This document shows positions 25,164 through 33,422 of a DNA stretch of 64,000 bases, one piece after another (position 1 is the first letter of the stretch; each line of letters opens with the position of its first letter). The position numbers and the translations under genes were made by a program. The notes beneath the pieces are model-generated. The model worked only from the letters and a program-made list of their open reading frames with translations, ran no database searches and had not been told where the DNA came from. Source of the DNA: Methylophilus sp. (GTDB taxonomy: Bacteria > Pseudomonadota > Gammaproteobacteria > Burkholderiales > Methylophilaceae); assembly GCF_008015755.1 (NCBI RefSeq), contig NZ_SSGF01000022.1:1-64000 (forward strand), written 5' to 3'.

Positions 25164-25520
25164 TTATGTGTCGATTGCATTACGAATCCAGTCAGGTGCG
25201 CGGTATTCGGTGTTATTAAACAAAATGGCATCGAAGCGGCAAGGGCTGTTGAGCGCGTTTGCCTGCAGGTAATACTGTGCGGCGCGGATCAATTTTTGTT
25301 GCTTGCGATGGTCTATGCTGTCGGCCGCACTGGCGAACGCGCGGTGGCTACGCAGCCGCACTTCGACAAAGACCAGTGTTTGTTTGTCGCGCATGATCAA
25401 GTCAATTTCGCCATAGCGGCAGCTGTAGTTTTGCGTGATCAGCACCAGGCCTTGCTGTTGCAAAAAGTGGGCGGCAGCCGTCTCTGCGGCCAAGCCCTGA
25501 TTGTTTGAGTTAAGTTTCAT
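25164..25520 (-). CDS. yraN: YraN (UPF0102) putative nuclease-fold protein
   Basis: A 118-residue protein of the UPF0102 family, which has a restriction-endonuclease-like fold. The conserved pattern is visible in YGEIDLIMRD and LVFVEVRLRS, with the Glu/Asp/Lys-type site partly conserved (Arg in place of Lys in VEVR). The cellular role is not established. It diverges from rsmI with 77 bases between them, a widely conserved pair. Confidence 0.9.
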   Translation of the reverse strand: MKLNSNNQGLAAETAAAHFLQQQGLVLITQNYSCRYGEIDLIMRDKQTLVFVEVRLRSHRAFASAADSIDHRKQQKLIRAAQYYLQANALNSPCRFDAILFNNTEYRAPDWIRNAIDT

Positions 25521-25597
25521 CGTGCGCCTGACTGTGGTCGTGATGCTTGCCTGCTTTAATGCTTAGCGAAACTGGCGTGATGACATAAAATGCCAGC

Positions 25598-26452
25598 ATG
25601 AACGAGATTGGTACATTATATGTGGTGGCAACGCCCATCGGCAATCTGGGCGATATCACCCAGCGAGCCCTCACCACCTTGCAACAGGTGGATGCGATTG
25701 CGGCCGAAGATACGCGCCATAGTGTGGGCTTGTTGCGGCATTTTGGCATTAGCAAGCCCTTGCTGGCGGTGCATGAGCATAATGAGCAGCAGTCGGCACA
25801 GGGCTTGATTAAGCGCTTGCTGGCAGGCGAATCTATCGCGCTGATCACGGATGCCGGTACGCCAGCCGTGAGTGACCCGGGTGCCGTGGTGGTGCAGGCC
25901 GTGCGCCAGGCTGGGGTCAACGTAGTGCCTATTCCTGGCGTAAGTGCGGTGATTACGGCCTTGTCAGCAGCAGGCATCACCCAGGCCGGTTTTTACTTTG
26001 ATGGTTTTTTGCCTGCCAGTGGCTCGCAACGTCGCAAGCGCCTGCAACTGCTCAAAGGCATACCGTCTACGCTGGTGTTTTATGAAGCACCGCACCGCAT
26101 TGTTGAATGCGTGCAAGACTTGCATGATGTATTGGGTGGTGCGCGGCAACTGACGCTGGCACGCGAGCTGACCAAAACCTTTGAAACCATCCATACCTGC
26201 CTCTTGACAGACGCGGTAGACTGGTTAAAAGCTGATTTAAATCAGCAGCGTGGTGAGTTTGTGCTGCTGGTGCATCCAGACATGCAGGAAAAAGCCGAAG
26301 GCCTGGATGAGGAGACATTAAGAGTCTTGCAGCGATTGTTGCAAGAGCTGCCGCTCAAGCAGGCAGTCGCGTTGGCGACGGATATTACCGGCCAGAAAAA
26401 GAACGAACTATATGAAGCAGCGCTTGCGCTTAAAGCCGCAAGCCCAGATTAA
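25598..26452 (+). CDS. rsmI: 16S rRNA 2'-O-methyltransferase RsmI (C1402)
   Basis: A 284-residue SAM-dependent enzyme of the tetrapyrrole methylase fold that methylates the ribose of C1402 in 16S rRNA. It opens with LYVVATPIGNLGDIT and has AAEDTRHS and the ITDAGTPAVSDPG loop, all strongly conserved. RsmH, encoded at 32123-33112, methylates the base of the same nucleotide. pyrC follows 13 bases later and is probably cotranscribed. Confidence 0.96.
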   Translation: MNEIGTLYVVATPIGNLGDITQRALTTLQQVDAIAAEDTRHSVGLLRHFGISKPLLAVHEHNEQQSAQGLIKRLLAGESIALITDAGTPAVSDPGAVVVQAVRQAGVNVVPIPGVSAVITALSAAGITQAGFYFDGFLPASGSQRRKRLQLLKGIPSTLVFYEAPHRIVECVQDLHDVLGGARQLTLARELTKTFETIHTCLLTDAVDWLKADLNQQRGEFVLLVHPDMQEKAEGLDEETLRVLQRLLQELPLKQAVALATDITGQKKNELYEAALALKAASPD

Positions 26453-26465
26453 AAGGTAACAAGTT

Positions 26466-27500
26466 ATGACCACTGAAATCACCCTGACCCGTCCTGACGA
26501 CTGGCATTTGCACCTGCGGGATGGTGCCGGTTTGCAGGCTGTGCTGCCAGATACCGCTAAACAATTTGCGCGCGCGATTGTGATGCCAAATTTGCGCCCG
26601 CCAGTGACGACTGCCGAACTGGCGCTGGCGTATTATCAGCGTATCCAGCAGGCCTTGCCTGCCGGGCTCAGCTTTGAGCCGTTGATGACCTTATATTTAA
26701 CCGACAATACGCCCGCGCAAGAAATTGCGGCCGCTCGCGCCAGTGGTGTGGTGCAGGCGGTGAAGTTGTATCCGGCCGGGGCGACCACCAACAGTGACTC
26801 TGGTGTGACCAGTTTAAATAAATGTGCCGCGGCACTGGCCGAGATGGAAAAACAAGGCATGCCTTTGCTGATTCACGGTGAAGTGACCGATGGTGATGTC
26901 GATGTGTTTGACCGTGAGAAGGTGTTTATCGAGCGTCATTTGCAGCCATTGTTAAAAGACTTTCCAGGCCTCAAAGTCGTGTTTGAGCATATCACCACCA
27001 AAGACGCAGCTGAATTTGTGGCGGCTGGCCCGGCCAACCTGGCCGCAACGATTACCGCCCACCATTTGCTGATGAACCGTAACGCCATGTTTACTGGCGG
27101 TATCCGCCCGCATCATTATTGTTTGCCAGTGCTCAAGCGCGAAACACATCGTCAGGCCTTGGTGAAAGCCGCGATTTCAGGGTCGGCCAAATTCTTTTTG
27201 GGCACCGACAGTGCGCCACATCCAAAATCGGCCAAAGAAGCCAGTTGTGGTTGTGCGGGCATGTATACCGCCCACGCGGCGATTGAGTTATATGCTGAAG
27301 CCTTTGAAGAGGCCGGTGCGCTGGACAAACTGGAAGGCTTTGCCAGTTTTTATGGCGCAGACTTTTACGGTTTGCCGCGCAACACGGATCAAGTGACCTT
27401 GCGCAAAGAGCGCTGGCTGGTGCCGGAGAGCATTCCGTTTGCCGATGATGTGCTGGTGCCGTTACGCGCCGGTCAAACGATTGCCTGGAAGTTGGTGTAA
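26466..27500 (+). CDS. pyrC: Dihydroorotase
   Basis: A 344-residue zinc enzyme of pyrimidine synthesis that interconverts carbamoyl aspartate and dihydroorotate. It is the E. coli PyrC type: [10 protein letters not shown] near residue 10 holds two metal-binding His, AVKLYPAG near residue 100 the carboxylated Lys, and HITT and GTDSAPH complete the site. AAGGT precedes the ATG. Confidence 0.96.
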   Translation: MTTEITLTRPDDWHLHLRDGAGLQAVLPDTAKQFARAIVMPNLRPPVTTAELALAYYQRIQQALPAGLSFEPLMTLYLTDNTPAQEIAAARASGVVQAVKLYPAGATTNSDSGVTSLNKCAAALAEMEKQGMPLLIHGEVTDGDVDVFDREKVFIERHLQPLLKDFPGLKVVFEHITTKDAAEFVAAGPANLAATITAHHLLMNRNAMFTGGIRPHHYCLPVLKRETHRQALVKAAISGSAKFFLGTDSAPHPKSAKEASCGCAGMYTAHAAIELYAEAFEEAGALDKLEGFASFYGADFYGLPRNTDQVTLRKERWLVPESIPFADDVLVPLRAGQTIAWKLV

Positions 27501-27526
27501 CACTTTAAAACATTGGAGAATAAGCG

Positions 27527-28024
27527 ATGAACAACACATGGTTGGTTGCAGGATTCGGTGTCATGTTAAGTACTCAGGTGTTTGCGGTCACGATTGATGA
27601 CATGCGTGGTGAGCAAACGCCGTATGCACAAGCGTTTAAAGCACTCGATAGTGATGGCAATGGTAAGTTATCGAAGAAAGAAGCTGTTAAAGATAAAGAT
27701 TTTGCGCATAGCGCGTTTGCCAAGGCGGATAAAAACCATAATGGCAGTCTGGATCAGGATGAGTTTGCCGCATATAAGTCCAAGGTCGATAACGCAGAAA
27801 ACAAACAAACAGCTGCGGACAGCGCCATCACCGCCAAAATCAAATCCAAATACCTGGTAGAAAAAAACTTCAGCAGTTTGAAGGTCAGTGTTGAAACCAA
27901 GGACAATGGTGTGATTTTGAGCGGTTTTGTCGATAGCGAAGAACAAAAAGCCCGTGCCGAGAAAATTGCCATGGGTGTCAGCGGCGTCAAGTCGGTCAAG
28001 AATGCACTGGTCGTCAAGCCCTAA
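27527..28024 (+). CDS. Exported EF-hand and BON domain fusion protein
   Basis: A 165-residue protein with signal peptide (residues 1-20, ending QVFA), a pair of EF-hand loops and a C-terminal BON domain (about residues 97-163). Loop 1, D41-S-D43-G-N45-G-K-L-S-K-K-E52, has all canonical metal ligands. Loop 2 runs D68 to E79 with N70, N72 and D76. BON domains bind phospholipid or other envelope components. The combination suggests metal-controlled envelope binding. Calcium is the usual EF-hand ligand, but lanthanides fit too. The loops lack the Pro at position 2 seen in lanmodulin. GGAG precedes the ATG. The function is unknown. Confidence 0.85.
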   Translation: MNNTWLVAGFGVMLSTQVFAVTIDDMRGEQTPYAQAFKALDSDGNGKLSKKEAVKDKDFAHSAFAKADKNHNGSLDQDEFAAYKSKVDNAENKQTAADSAITAKIKSKYLVEKNFSSLKVSVETKDNGVILSGFVDSEEQKARAEKIAMGVSGVKSVKNALVVKP

Positions 28025-28047
28025 CGGTTAAAGGTGAGGGCTTGGAT

Positions 28048-28734
28048 TTACAATTGCCAGTTAATCGGTGTTTGTCCGTGCGCGGTCAGGTATTCATTAA
28101 TTTGTGAAAACTGGCGCGTCCCAAAAAAGCCGCGGTGTGCCGATAAAGGCGAAGGATGTACAGATTTTAAAACCAGATGTTTATTGGGGTCGATCACGGC
28201 CCCTTTTTTTTGTGCATAACTGCCCCACAGCACAAACACCAGGCCTTCGCGCTGTGCATTGAGGGCGGCGATGGCGGCGTCGGTAAATGTTTCCCAGCCG
28301 CGCTTCTGATGCGAGCCTGCATTGGCCATTTGCACCGTCAGGGTCGCGTTCAATAACAATACGCCCTGGTCTGCCCATGGCGTTAAATCGCCGCTGCCGC
28401 TCATGCGGATGTTGAGGTCGGATTGAATCTCTTTAAAAATATTCATCAGTGACGGCGGCAGTGGCACGCCAGCCTGCACCGAAAAACTGAGTCCATGTGC
28501 TTGCCCCGGGCCGTGGTAAGGGTCTTGGCCGATAATCACCACGCGCACTTGATCAAACGGCGTATGGTTAAACGCGTTGAAAATCAGTGGCCCGGGTGGG
28601 TAGATCGTTTTGCCAGCAGTTTTTTCCTGCTGCAAAAATGCCTTGAGCGATTGCATATAGGGTTTGTCGAATTCTGTGCCGAGCACGGCTTGCCACGAAG
28701 GGTCTAGCTGGCCGGGTTTTTCCTGTGTGATCAT
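28048..28734 (-). CDS. ung: Uracil-DNA glycosylase
   Basis: A 228-residue family 1 enzyme that removes uracil from DNA. The catalytic water-activating Asp is in [19 protein letters not shown] near residue 70, and the DNA-intercalating [13 protein letters not shown] loop is near residue 190. It converges with the EF-hand gene (23 bases between stops) and diverges from rnpB. Confidence 0.97.
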   Translation of the reverse strand: MITQEKPGQLDPSWQAVLGTEFDKPYMQSLKAFLQQEKTAGKTIYPPGPLIFNAFNHTPFDQVRVVIIGQDPYHGPGQAHGLSFSVQAGVPLPPSLMNIFKEIQSDLNIRMSGSGDLTPWADQGVLLLNATLTVQMANAGSHQKRGWETFTDAAIAALNAQREGLVFVLWGSYAQKKGAVIDPNKHLVLKSVHPSPLSAHRGFFGTRQFSQINEYLTAHGQTPINWQL

Positions 28735-28786
28735 GTCAGCAATATCAATAAAGGGTTTTGTGCATTATAGGCGCTTCAGCCAAGCG

Positions 28787-28795
28787 TGGTAAAAT
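28787..28795 (+). promoter_or_regulatory. Extended -10 promoter element of rnpB
   Basis: TGGTAAAAT is an extended -10 box (TGN plus TAAAAT) that ends 6 bases before the expected 5' end of the RNase P RNA. No good -35 box is visible, as is common for extended -10 promoters. Confidence 0.5.
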
Positions 28796-28801
28796 AGTCA
28801 T

Positions 28802-29133
28802 GAAGCCAACCAGACAGTCGCCGCTTAGTGTTTGCTAGGGGGAGGAAAGTCCGGGCTGCACAGAGCGGGATGACGGCTAACGGCCGTACGCTGAAAGCTG
28901 GTAACAGTATAAGGTGAGGAATAGGGCCACAGAGACGAGCGTATTAAGTTACGGTGAAACGCGGTAACCTCCATCTGCAGCAATATCAAATAGGCTGGCA
29001 CTTTACGCAAGTAATAAGGCGTGGCTCGCGCTGCCAGCGGGTAGATAGCTTGAGCGTGTGAGCAATTGCACGCCTAGATGAATGACTGTCGCCACGCAAG
29101 TGGATACAGAACCCGGCTTATCGGTTGGCTTTA
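28802..29133 (+). ncRNA. rnpB: RNase P RNA component (bacterial class A)
   Basis: About 332 bases forming the catalytic RNA that trims the 5' ends of pre-tRNAs. The 5' GAAGCCAACC pairs with 3' GGTTGGCTTT as helix P1. The conserved GAGGAAAGTCCGGGC block, the GGTGAAACGCGGTAACC region and the 3' CAGAACCCGGCTTATCGG block are all present in order. The ends are set by P1 and by similarity to the E. coli RNA, so they may be off by a few bases. Confidence 0.96.
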
Positions 29134-29306
29134 CTTTCTCTTGCCTCACCATTTTTGCCTGAGGCAGCTGCCTCAATTTGAATGAGCTTGCGCACCGCCG
29201 CCTTGAGCGTTTGCTTGGTTCAGCTCAGCGGGCCATTGCGCTGTGCGTTGGCATGACTTTCTTGTATAGTGATACGAACGAATGCGCAATCAGCGGTGAC
29301 TTTATC

Positions 29307-30932
29307 ATGGGGATGTTAAGTATTTTGGGCCGTGTGTTGGGGGCGGTCATGATTGCTTTGCTATCTGTTAGCATCGCACACGCTTCCCCGCAGTCTATCG
29401 CGGGTGATTGGCATCTTGTAAGCCCGTATCACGGCGCGCAAAGTCACCAGCAATTTCTTGCTAATCCGCTACATCAGCAATATCCCTCTTCTCAAGCAGT
29501 CAGCCTGACGGGTGGCCACTATCTTTATAAAGGCTCTTTTGAAATCCATACTGCGCAAGCCTATGTGTTTGATTTCAAAAACACCAGCACCATAGAATAT
29601 TTCAGGCATCAGGTGTATGACCAGCAAGGGCGCGAAGTGGCCAGCCTCGAGGGTGGCATTGGTCGTCACATAGAGAATCCTTTTTTCTTGCGGCATGGGC
29701 GCAGTGTCAGCTTGGTGCCAGGCAAATACGTCCTGGCCACGCAAGTGATCTCTACTAATTATCTGGCCATTCCTGAACCCTATCTGCAAGACCAGGCAAG
29801 TTATATGCATGCGATCAAGCGTGGCAATGCGCTGACGCTATTTGCGCTGGGTATCTTTTGCGGGCTTGGCATCTATTATGCGGTACTCGCAACAAGCCGT
29901 AACCGCAGCGTCGAAGCCATGTATGCCATCTTTATTGCGGGTAATTTTATTTATAACAGTGCGGCGCTACTGGTTCTCTCCGACCTGTTTAATATGCACT
30001 CGATTTATTGGGTATCGATGCCAGTATTGATCTCCAGCATGGCGTACATGCTGTTTGTGATTCATCTGCTGGAAATCAACCGTTATCAGCATCGGCAGCT
30101 GTATCATGCGGGCGTGGTGATCTTGGTGGTGATGGCCTTATTTCTGCTGCTGGCCATGGTTTACCCGAATTGGGCGCTGCAGTTTTGCCGCTATGAGGTG
30201 GGCTTGTTTTTATGCTTTGGGCTGGCCGCAGCAATCAGGCTCAGTCAACGTAACAATCCAACCGCCAAGCGCTATTTAATTGCGATCAGTCTGTTTTTTG
30301 TCTGTGGCATTATGGCGATTAGCCTGAGCAGATTGCATGAGCAGTTTGATCTGTATATTGAGCATCTGGGATTGGTGAGTGTGGCCATTGAGGTGGTGCT
30401 GCTGGCATTGGTACTTTCCTTTCAGTTTTCTCAATTGCGTCAAGAAAAAGAAGAGGCGCTGGAAGCGCTGGGCATGACAGAAAAAGTGGCGCATTCGGAT
30501 GCTTTAACCAGCTTGCCGAATCGCTATGCTTTCGTCAAAGCGCTGGAGCAGATGCCTTTGCATGGCACCATGACCTTTATTGATCTGGATGGACTCAAAT
30601 TCTACAACGATCATTATGGGCATGCGCGTGGCGACGCGTTGCTGGTGAGTTTCGCAAAACACTACCAGCATTATTTGGGTGGCCATCTTGTGTTGTACAG
30701 ACTGGGCGGCGATGAGTTTGCAGTGTTGAGTCACAAAGGCGAGGTACTGGTAGTTGAGCAGGCCTTGCAAAAAACCATTGAAAGTGTCCGCCTTGACGGC
30801 TTTGAGTTTTCTGGCGCCAGCGCAGGCTCAGCTTATTATTATGAGGCTGAAAACATCACCGAACTCATGCAGTTGGCAGATGAGCGTATGTACGAAAATA
30901 AGCGCGCGCGTCAGTCGGCGGTGACTGCTTGA
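29307..30932 (+). CDS. 7TM-DISM diguanylate cyclase
   Basis: A 541-residue membrane receptor: a signal-like N-terminal segment, a periplasmic beta-rich sensor of the 7TMR-DISM extracellular type (about residues 30-180), seven membrane segments (about 185-395), a short coiled linker and a C-terminal GGDEF domain. The active site RLGGDEF is canonical, and DIDG-type metal residues appear as FIDLDG, so it should make cyclic di-GMP. I see no EAL domain. The start at 29307 is chosen over an open frame from 29178, which would begin with an unrelated cytoplasmic leader next to rnpB. The ligand is unknown. Confidence 0.85.
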   Translation: MGMLSILGRVLGAVMIALLSVSIAHASPQSIAGDWHLVSPYHGAQSHQQFLANPLHQQYPSSQAVSLTGGHYLYKGSFEIHTAQAYVFDFKNTSTIEYFRHQVYDQQGREVASLEGGIGRHIENPFFLRHGRSVSLVPGKYVLATQVISTNYLAIPEPYLQDQASYMHAIKRGNALTLFALGIFCGLGIYYAVLATSRNRSVEAMYAIFIAGNFIYNSAALLVLSDLFNMHSIYWVSMPVLISSMAYMLFVIHLLEINRYQHRQLYHAGVVILVVMALFLLLAMVYPNWALQFCRYEVGLFLCFGLAAAIRLSQRNNPTAKRYLIAISLFFVCGIMAISLSRLHEQFDLYIEHLGLVSVAIEVVLLALVLSFQFSQLRQEKEEALEALGMTEKVAHSDALTSLPNRYAFVKALEQMPLHGTMTFIDLDGLKFYNDHYGHARGDALLVSFAKHYQHYLGGHLVLYRLGGDEFAVLSHKGEVLVVEQALQKTIESVRLDGFEFSGASAGSAYYYEAENITELMQLADERMYENKRARQSAVTA

Positions 30933-30978
30933 CGCTCACAGGCGCTGATGATGGCACTCTGTCTATGATGTTCAGCCG

Positions 30979-31347
30979 TTATTTCACCGAGATGGCTGCT
31001 TGCCGTTGCCAGCGATCCAGTGCCGCTTCCATTATTTGTGGGTGATAGCCTCGCACCACTTCCCCAGCCACCAGTAATACCGGGACGCCCTGCGCGGCCA
31101 GTCGTTGGTATTGGCTGCGTGCTTCCGCCGAGGTTTCAATATTCATTTCCTGGTATGGGATACCTTTGGCTGCCAGCAGCGCACGTGTTTTTTCGCAATA
31201 TGGGCACCAGTCGGTGGCGTAGAGCACCACTTGTCCGTGGCTAAAATCTGGTGGTGGCGTCAGGTAAAACCACCATGTGCGCCATTCCATCGCCAGCAAA
31301 ATGACGGCGCCGATGATCAGGAATTTCAATCGTGGTGAACGCGGCAT
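30979..31347 (-). CDS. Membrane-anchored glutaredoxin-like protein
   Basis: A 122-residue protein with one N-terminal membrane segment (about residues 9-30) and a glutaredoxin domain with active site CPYC near residue 48 and the cis-Pro and glutathione site QGVPVLLVAGEVVRGY. With Arg/Lys-rich residues before the segment, the domain probably faces the periplasm, where glutathione chemistry is less usual; it may act in thiol exchange or metal handling. It is transcribed convergently with the diguanylate cyclase. The substrate is unknown. Confidence 0.8.
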   Translation of the reverse strand: MPRSPRLKFLIIGAVILLAMEWRTWWFYLTPPPDFSHGQVVLYATDWCPYCEKTRALLAAKGIPYQEMNIETSAEARSQYQRLAAQGVPVLLVAGEVVRGYHPQIMEAALDRWQRQAAISVK

Positions 31348-31563
31348 CTTAATCGTCTATGTAGTATGAGGGACATGCTGAAGTTGACCTGTTTTTTGCA
31401 TCAATATTCATCAAAAAATAACATTTTTTAATTATTCAATATTTTCAATGAGATAGCTATTTTTATTAAACAACTTTATGTGTTTACTGCGCCAATATGT
31501 TGATTTGAATTGCTTTGTTAAAATGCTCTAAGTCGTTGTCTTTAAAAGAGATTTTTTCACCCA

Positions 31564-31590
31564 AAGTGCTTGCCAAGCACTTTTTTTTTA
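31564..31590 (+). terminator. Intrinsic terminator upstream of mraZ
   Basis: AAGTGCTT (31564-31571) pairs with AAGCACTT (31575-31582) around a 3-base loop, followed by seven or more T. No plus-strand gene ends nearby (the cyclase stops 630 bases earlier). It may shield the dcw promoter from readthrough or end a short RNA made from the extended -10 box at 31516. Confidence 0.82.
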
Positions 31591-31598
31591 ACTATAGT
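31570..31598 (+). promoter_or_regulatory. Candidate main promoter of the dcw cluster (mraZ promoter)
   Basis: TTGCCA (31570-31575) and TATAGT (31593-31598) are 17 bases apart, five of six and five of six matches to the sigma70 consensus. The -35 box lies inside the loop of the terminator hairpin. Transcription would start near 31605 with a leader of about 75 bases before mraZ. Confidence 0.62.
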
Positions 31599-31679
31599 GT
31601 GCAAAAGGGTGATTTTGTGTTGAATTGTGGGGAATTTATCCCTCTTTTAAACAAAATGGGCAGATAAAGGTCAATATTG

Positions 31680-32126
31680 ATGTTTCGCGGGGCGGTACAG
31701 TTAAGTTTGGATGCTAAGGGACGGCTCGGTGTGCCGGCCAAGCATCGTGACGCCCTGACGGCTGGCGGGCAGGGCGAGGTTGTGCTCACCGCCCATCCGC
31801 ACCGTTGCCTGATTTTGTATCCCCAAGCAGCTTGGGAGCCGATTGAGTCCAAGCTGACCAGTTTGTCCAGTTTTAATCCTCAAACCAGTGGTATTCAACG
31901 CATGATCGTCGGTCAGGCAGATGTGATGCATCTGGATTCTGCCGGTCGCTTGCTGGTGAATGCCGTCCTGCGCAAGTTTGCCAAGCTCGATAAAGACGTG
32001 ATGATGGTCGGGCAGGGTAGTCATTTTGAATTGTGGGATCTGGCCGCATGGGATCAGCAGTTGGAAAGCCTGATGGCGACCGACCAGTTGCAGATCCCGC
32101 AAGAGCTAGAAGGATTCTCGCTATGA
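31680..32126 (+). CDS. mraZ: Transcriptional regulator MraZ
   Basis: A 148-residue protein with two SpoVT-AbrB repeats (about residues 5-50 and 75-125), the first containing [15 protein letters not shown] and the second [14 protein letters not shown]. MraZ forms ring-shaped oligomers, binds near its own promoter and regulates the dcw cluster it heads. The ATG at 31680 has AAAGG nine bases upstream. Its stop overlaps the rsmH start by four bases. Confidence 0.95.
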   Translation: MFRGAVQLSLDAKGRLGVPAKHRDALTAGGQGEVVLTAHPHRCLILYPQAAWEPIESKLTSLSSFNPQTSGIQRMIVGQADVMHLDSAGRLLVNAVLRKFAKLDKDVMMVGQGSHFELWDLAAWDQQLESLMATDQLQIPQELEGFSL

Positions 32127-33112
32127 CGCGGGGCGCGAAGTCAGCGCCCGCGTCCTTGACGGAAACGTCAGAGTCACCAGTCGCCGCCAGTCATATCACC
32201 GTGTTGTTGCATGAAGCGGTGGATGCGTTGAATGTGCAGGCCGATGGCATCTATGTCGATGGCACCTTTGGTCGTGGTGGGCATAGCCGACTCATTCTTT
32301 CCAAATTAGGCAGCAATGGGCGTTTGATCGGCTTGGATCGCGATCTGGCGGCGGTGGCGCATGGGCAAACAATTGCCGATGCGCGTTTTACGATGGTGCA
32401 TGCACATTTTTCTGCCATGGCCACGGTATTGGCAGAGTTAGGTGTGCAGGCGGTAGACGGCATTTTGCTCGATTTGGGTATTTCGTCACCGCAAATTGAT
32501 GAGGGTGTGCGTGGGTTCAGTTTCCGTTTTGACGGGCCGCTGGATATGCGTATGGATCAAAGTCGGGGCAAAACCGCCGCTGAGTGGCTGGCGACGATGT
32601 CTGAAAAACAATTGGTTGAGGTGATTAGGGATTATGGTGAAGAACGGTTTGCTAAGCAGGTTGCAAGGGCGATTGTTAAAGAGCGCGAAGATGGGCATGC
32701 CATCACCACTACAGGGCAGCTTGCCAAGATCGTGGCAAGCGCCATCCACAAGAATGAGCCGGGCCAGAACCCTGCAACGCGCACATTTCAAGCTCTACGG
32801 ATTTTCGTCAATCAAGAGCTTGAGGAGCTCTCGCTAGTGCTGCCAGATTGCTTGCAGTTGCTGCGTCCGCAAGGCCGCTTGTCGGTGATTAGCTTCCATT
32901 CGCTGGAAGACCGCATCGTCAAACGCTTTATCCAGTCTGAAGTGGATAGAGACAATCTGCCAGCCGGATTGCCGGTGCGTGCCAGTGAGTTGCCGCAGCC
33001 GCGCATGTTGTCGGTTGGGCGCGCGATCAAGCCAAGTGCTGCTGAAGTAAAAGCCAATGTGCGTTCACGCAGTGCCGTGTTGCGCGTGGCTGAGCGCACA
33101 AGTGTGCAGTAA
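32123..33112 (+). CDS. rsmH: 16S rRNA (cytosine1402-N4)-methyltransferase RsmH
   Basis: A 329-residue SAM-dependent enzyme that methylates N4 of C1402 in 16S rRNA. It shows [13 protein letters not shown], the SAM loop [11 protein letters not shown] near residue 49, [10 protein letters not shown] and the C-terminal [12 protein letters not shown]. The ATG at 32123 overlaps the mraZ stop (ATGA) and has AAGGA upstream. A longer frame from 32033 would run through mraZ and is rejected. Confidence 0.96.
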   Translation: MTRGAKSAPASLTETSESPVAASHITVLLHEAVDALNVQADGIYVDGTFGRGGHSRLILSKLGSNGRLIGLDRDLAAVAHGQTIADARFTMVHAHFSAMATVLAELGVQAVDGILLDLGISSPQIDEGVRGFSFRFDGPLDMRMDQSRGKTAAEWLATMSEKQLVEVIRDYGEERFAKQVARAIVKEREDGHAITTTGQLAKIVASAIHKNEPGQNPATRTFQALRIFVNQELEELSLVLPDCLQLLRPQGRLSVISFHSLEDRIVKRFIQSEVDRDNLPAGLPVRASELPQPRMLSVGRAIKPSAAEVKANVRSRSAVLRVAERTSVQ

Positions 33113-33123
33113 GTAGTTGCAGG

Positions 33124-33402
33124 ATGATTCGGCTCAATTTGATTTTATTTGCGTTGACGATTGCCATGGCCCTGGGTGTGGTGACGGCGCAATACAAAGC
33201 GCGCAAATTGTATTTTGAGCTGGATAGACAAGAGGTGTTGACCAAGCAGTATATGACGGAACATGACCAGTTGCAGATCGAGCAAAGCACCTGGGCCATG
33301 CATTCGCGGCTGGAAGACTTTGCCACCACACGTTTGCATATGCATAGCCCGAGCATGCAGCAGACGCAAGTGATTATGGTGGATGTGGCGCCTGCGCCAT
33401 AG
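33124..33402 (+). CDS. ftsL: Cell division protein FtsL
   Basis: A 92-residue bitopic membrane protein with a membrane segment near residues 3-22 and a periplasmic coiled coil (LDRQEVLTKQYMTEHDQLQIEQS). FtsL joins FtsQ and FtsB in the divisome complex that activates FtsWI. Its position between rsmH and ftsI is the standard one, and short length and weak sequence conservation are normal for the family. Confidence 0.9.
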   Translation: MIRLNLILFALTIAMALGVVTAQYKARKLYFELDRQEVLTKQYMTEHDQLQIEQSTWAMHSRLEDFATTRLHMHSPSMQQTQVIMVDVAPAP

Positions 33403-33422
33403 CCCACGATATTGCGAGGTGA

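Larger units (their letters stand above)
31348..31679. other. Intergenic control region before the dcw cluster
   Basis: No gene is seen in these 332 bases. The left half (about 31390-31530) is very A+T-rich. An extended -10 box TGTTAAAAT lies at 31516-31524 and could start a short plus-strand RNA. An intrinsic terminator follows at 31564-31590, overlapped by a good promoter facing mraZ. I looked for tandem TGGG-type MraZ boxes and found no convincing set; single TGGGG (31628-31632) and TGGGC (31657-31661) copies are too far apart. Confidence 0.6.

Noticed and set aside
25510-25980. 156-codon minus-strand frame
   Set aside because: Antisense to the start of rsmI, whose conserved motifs are clear in the plus frame.
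31599-31679. MraZ-binding repeats upstream of mraZ
   Set aside because: Single TGGGG and TGGGC copies exist but lack the regular tandem spacing expected for MraZ boxes.
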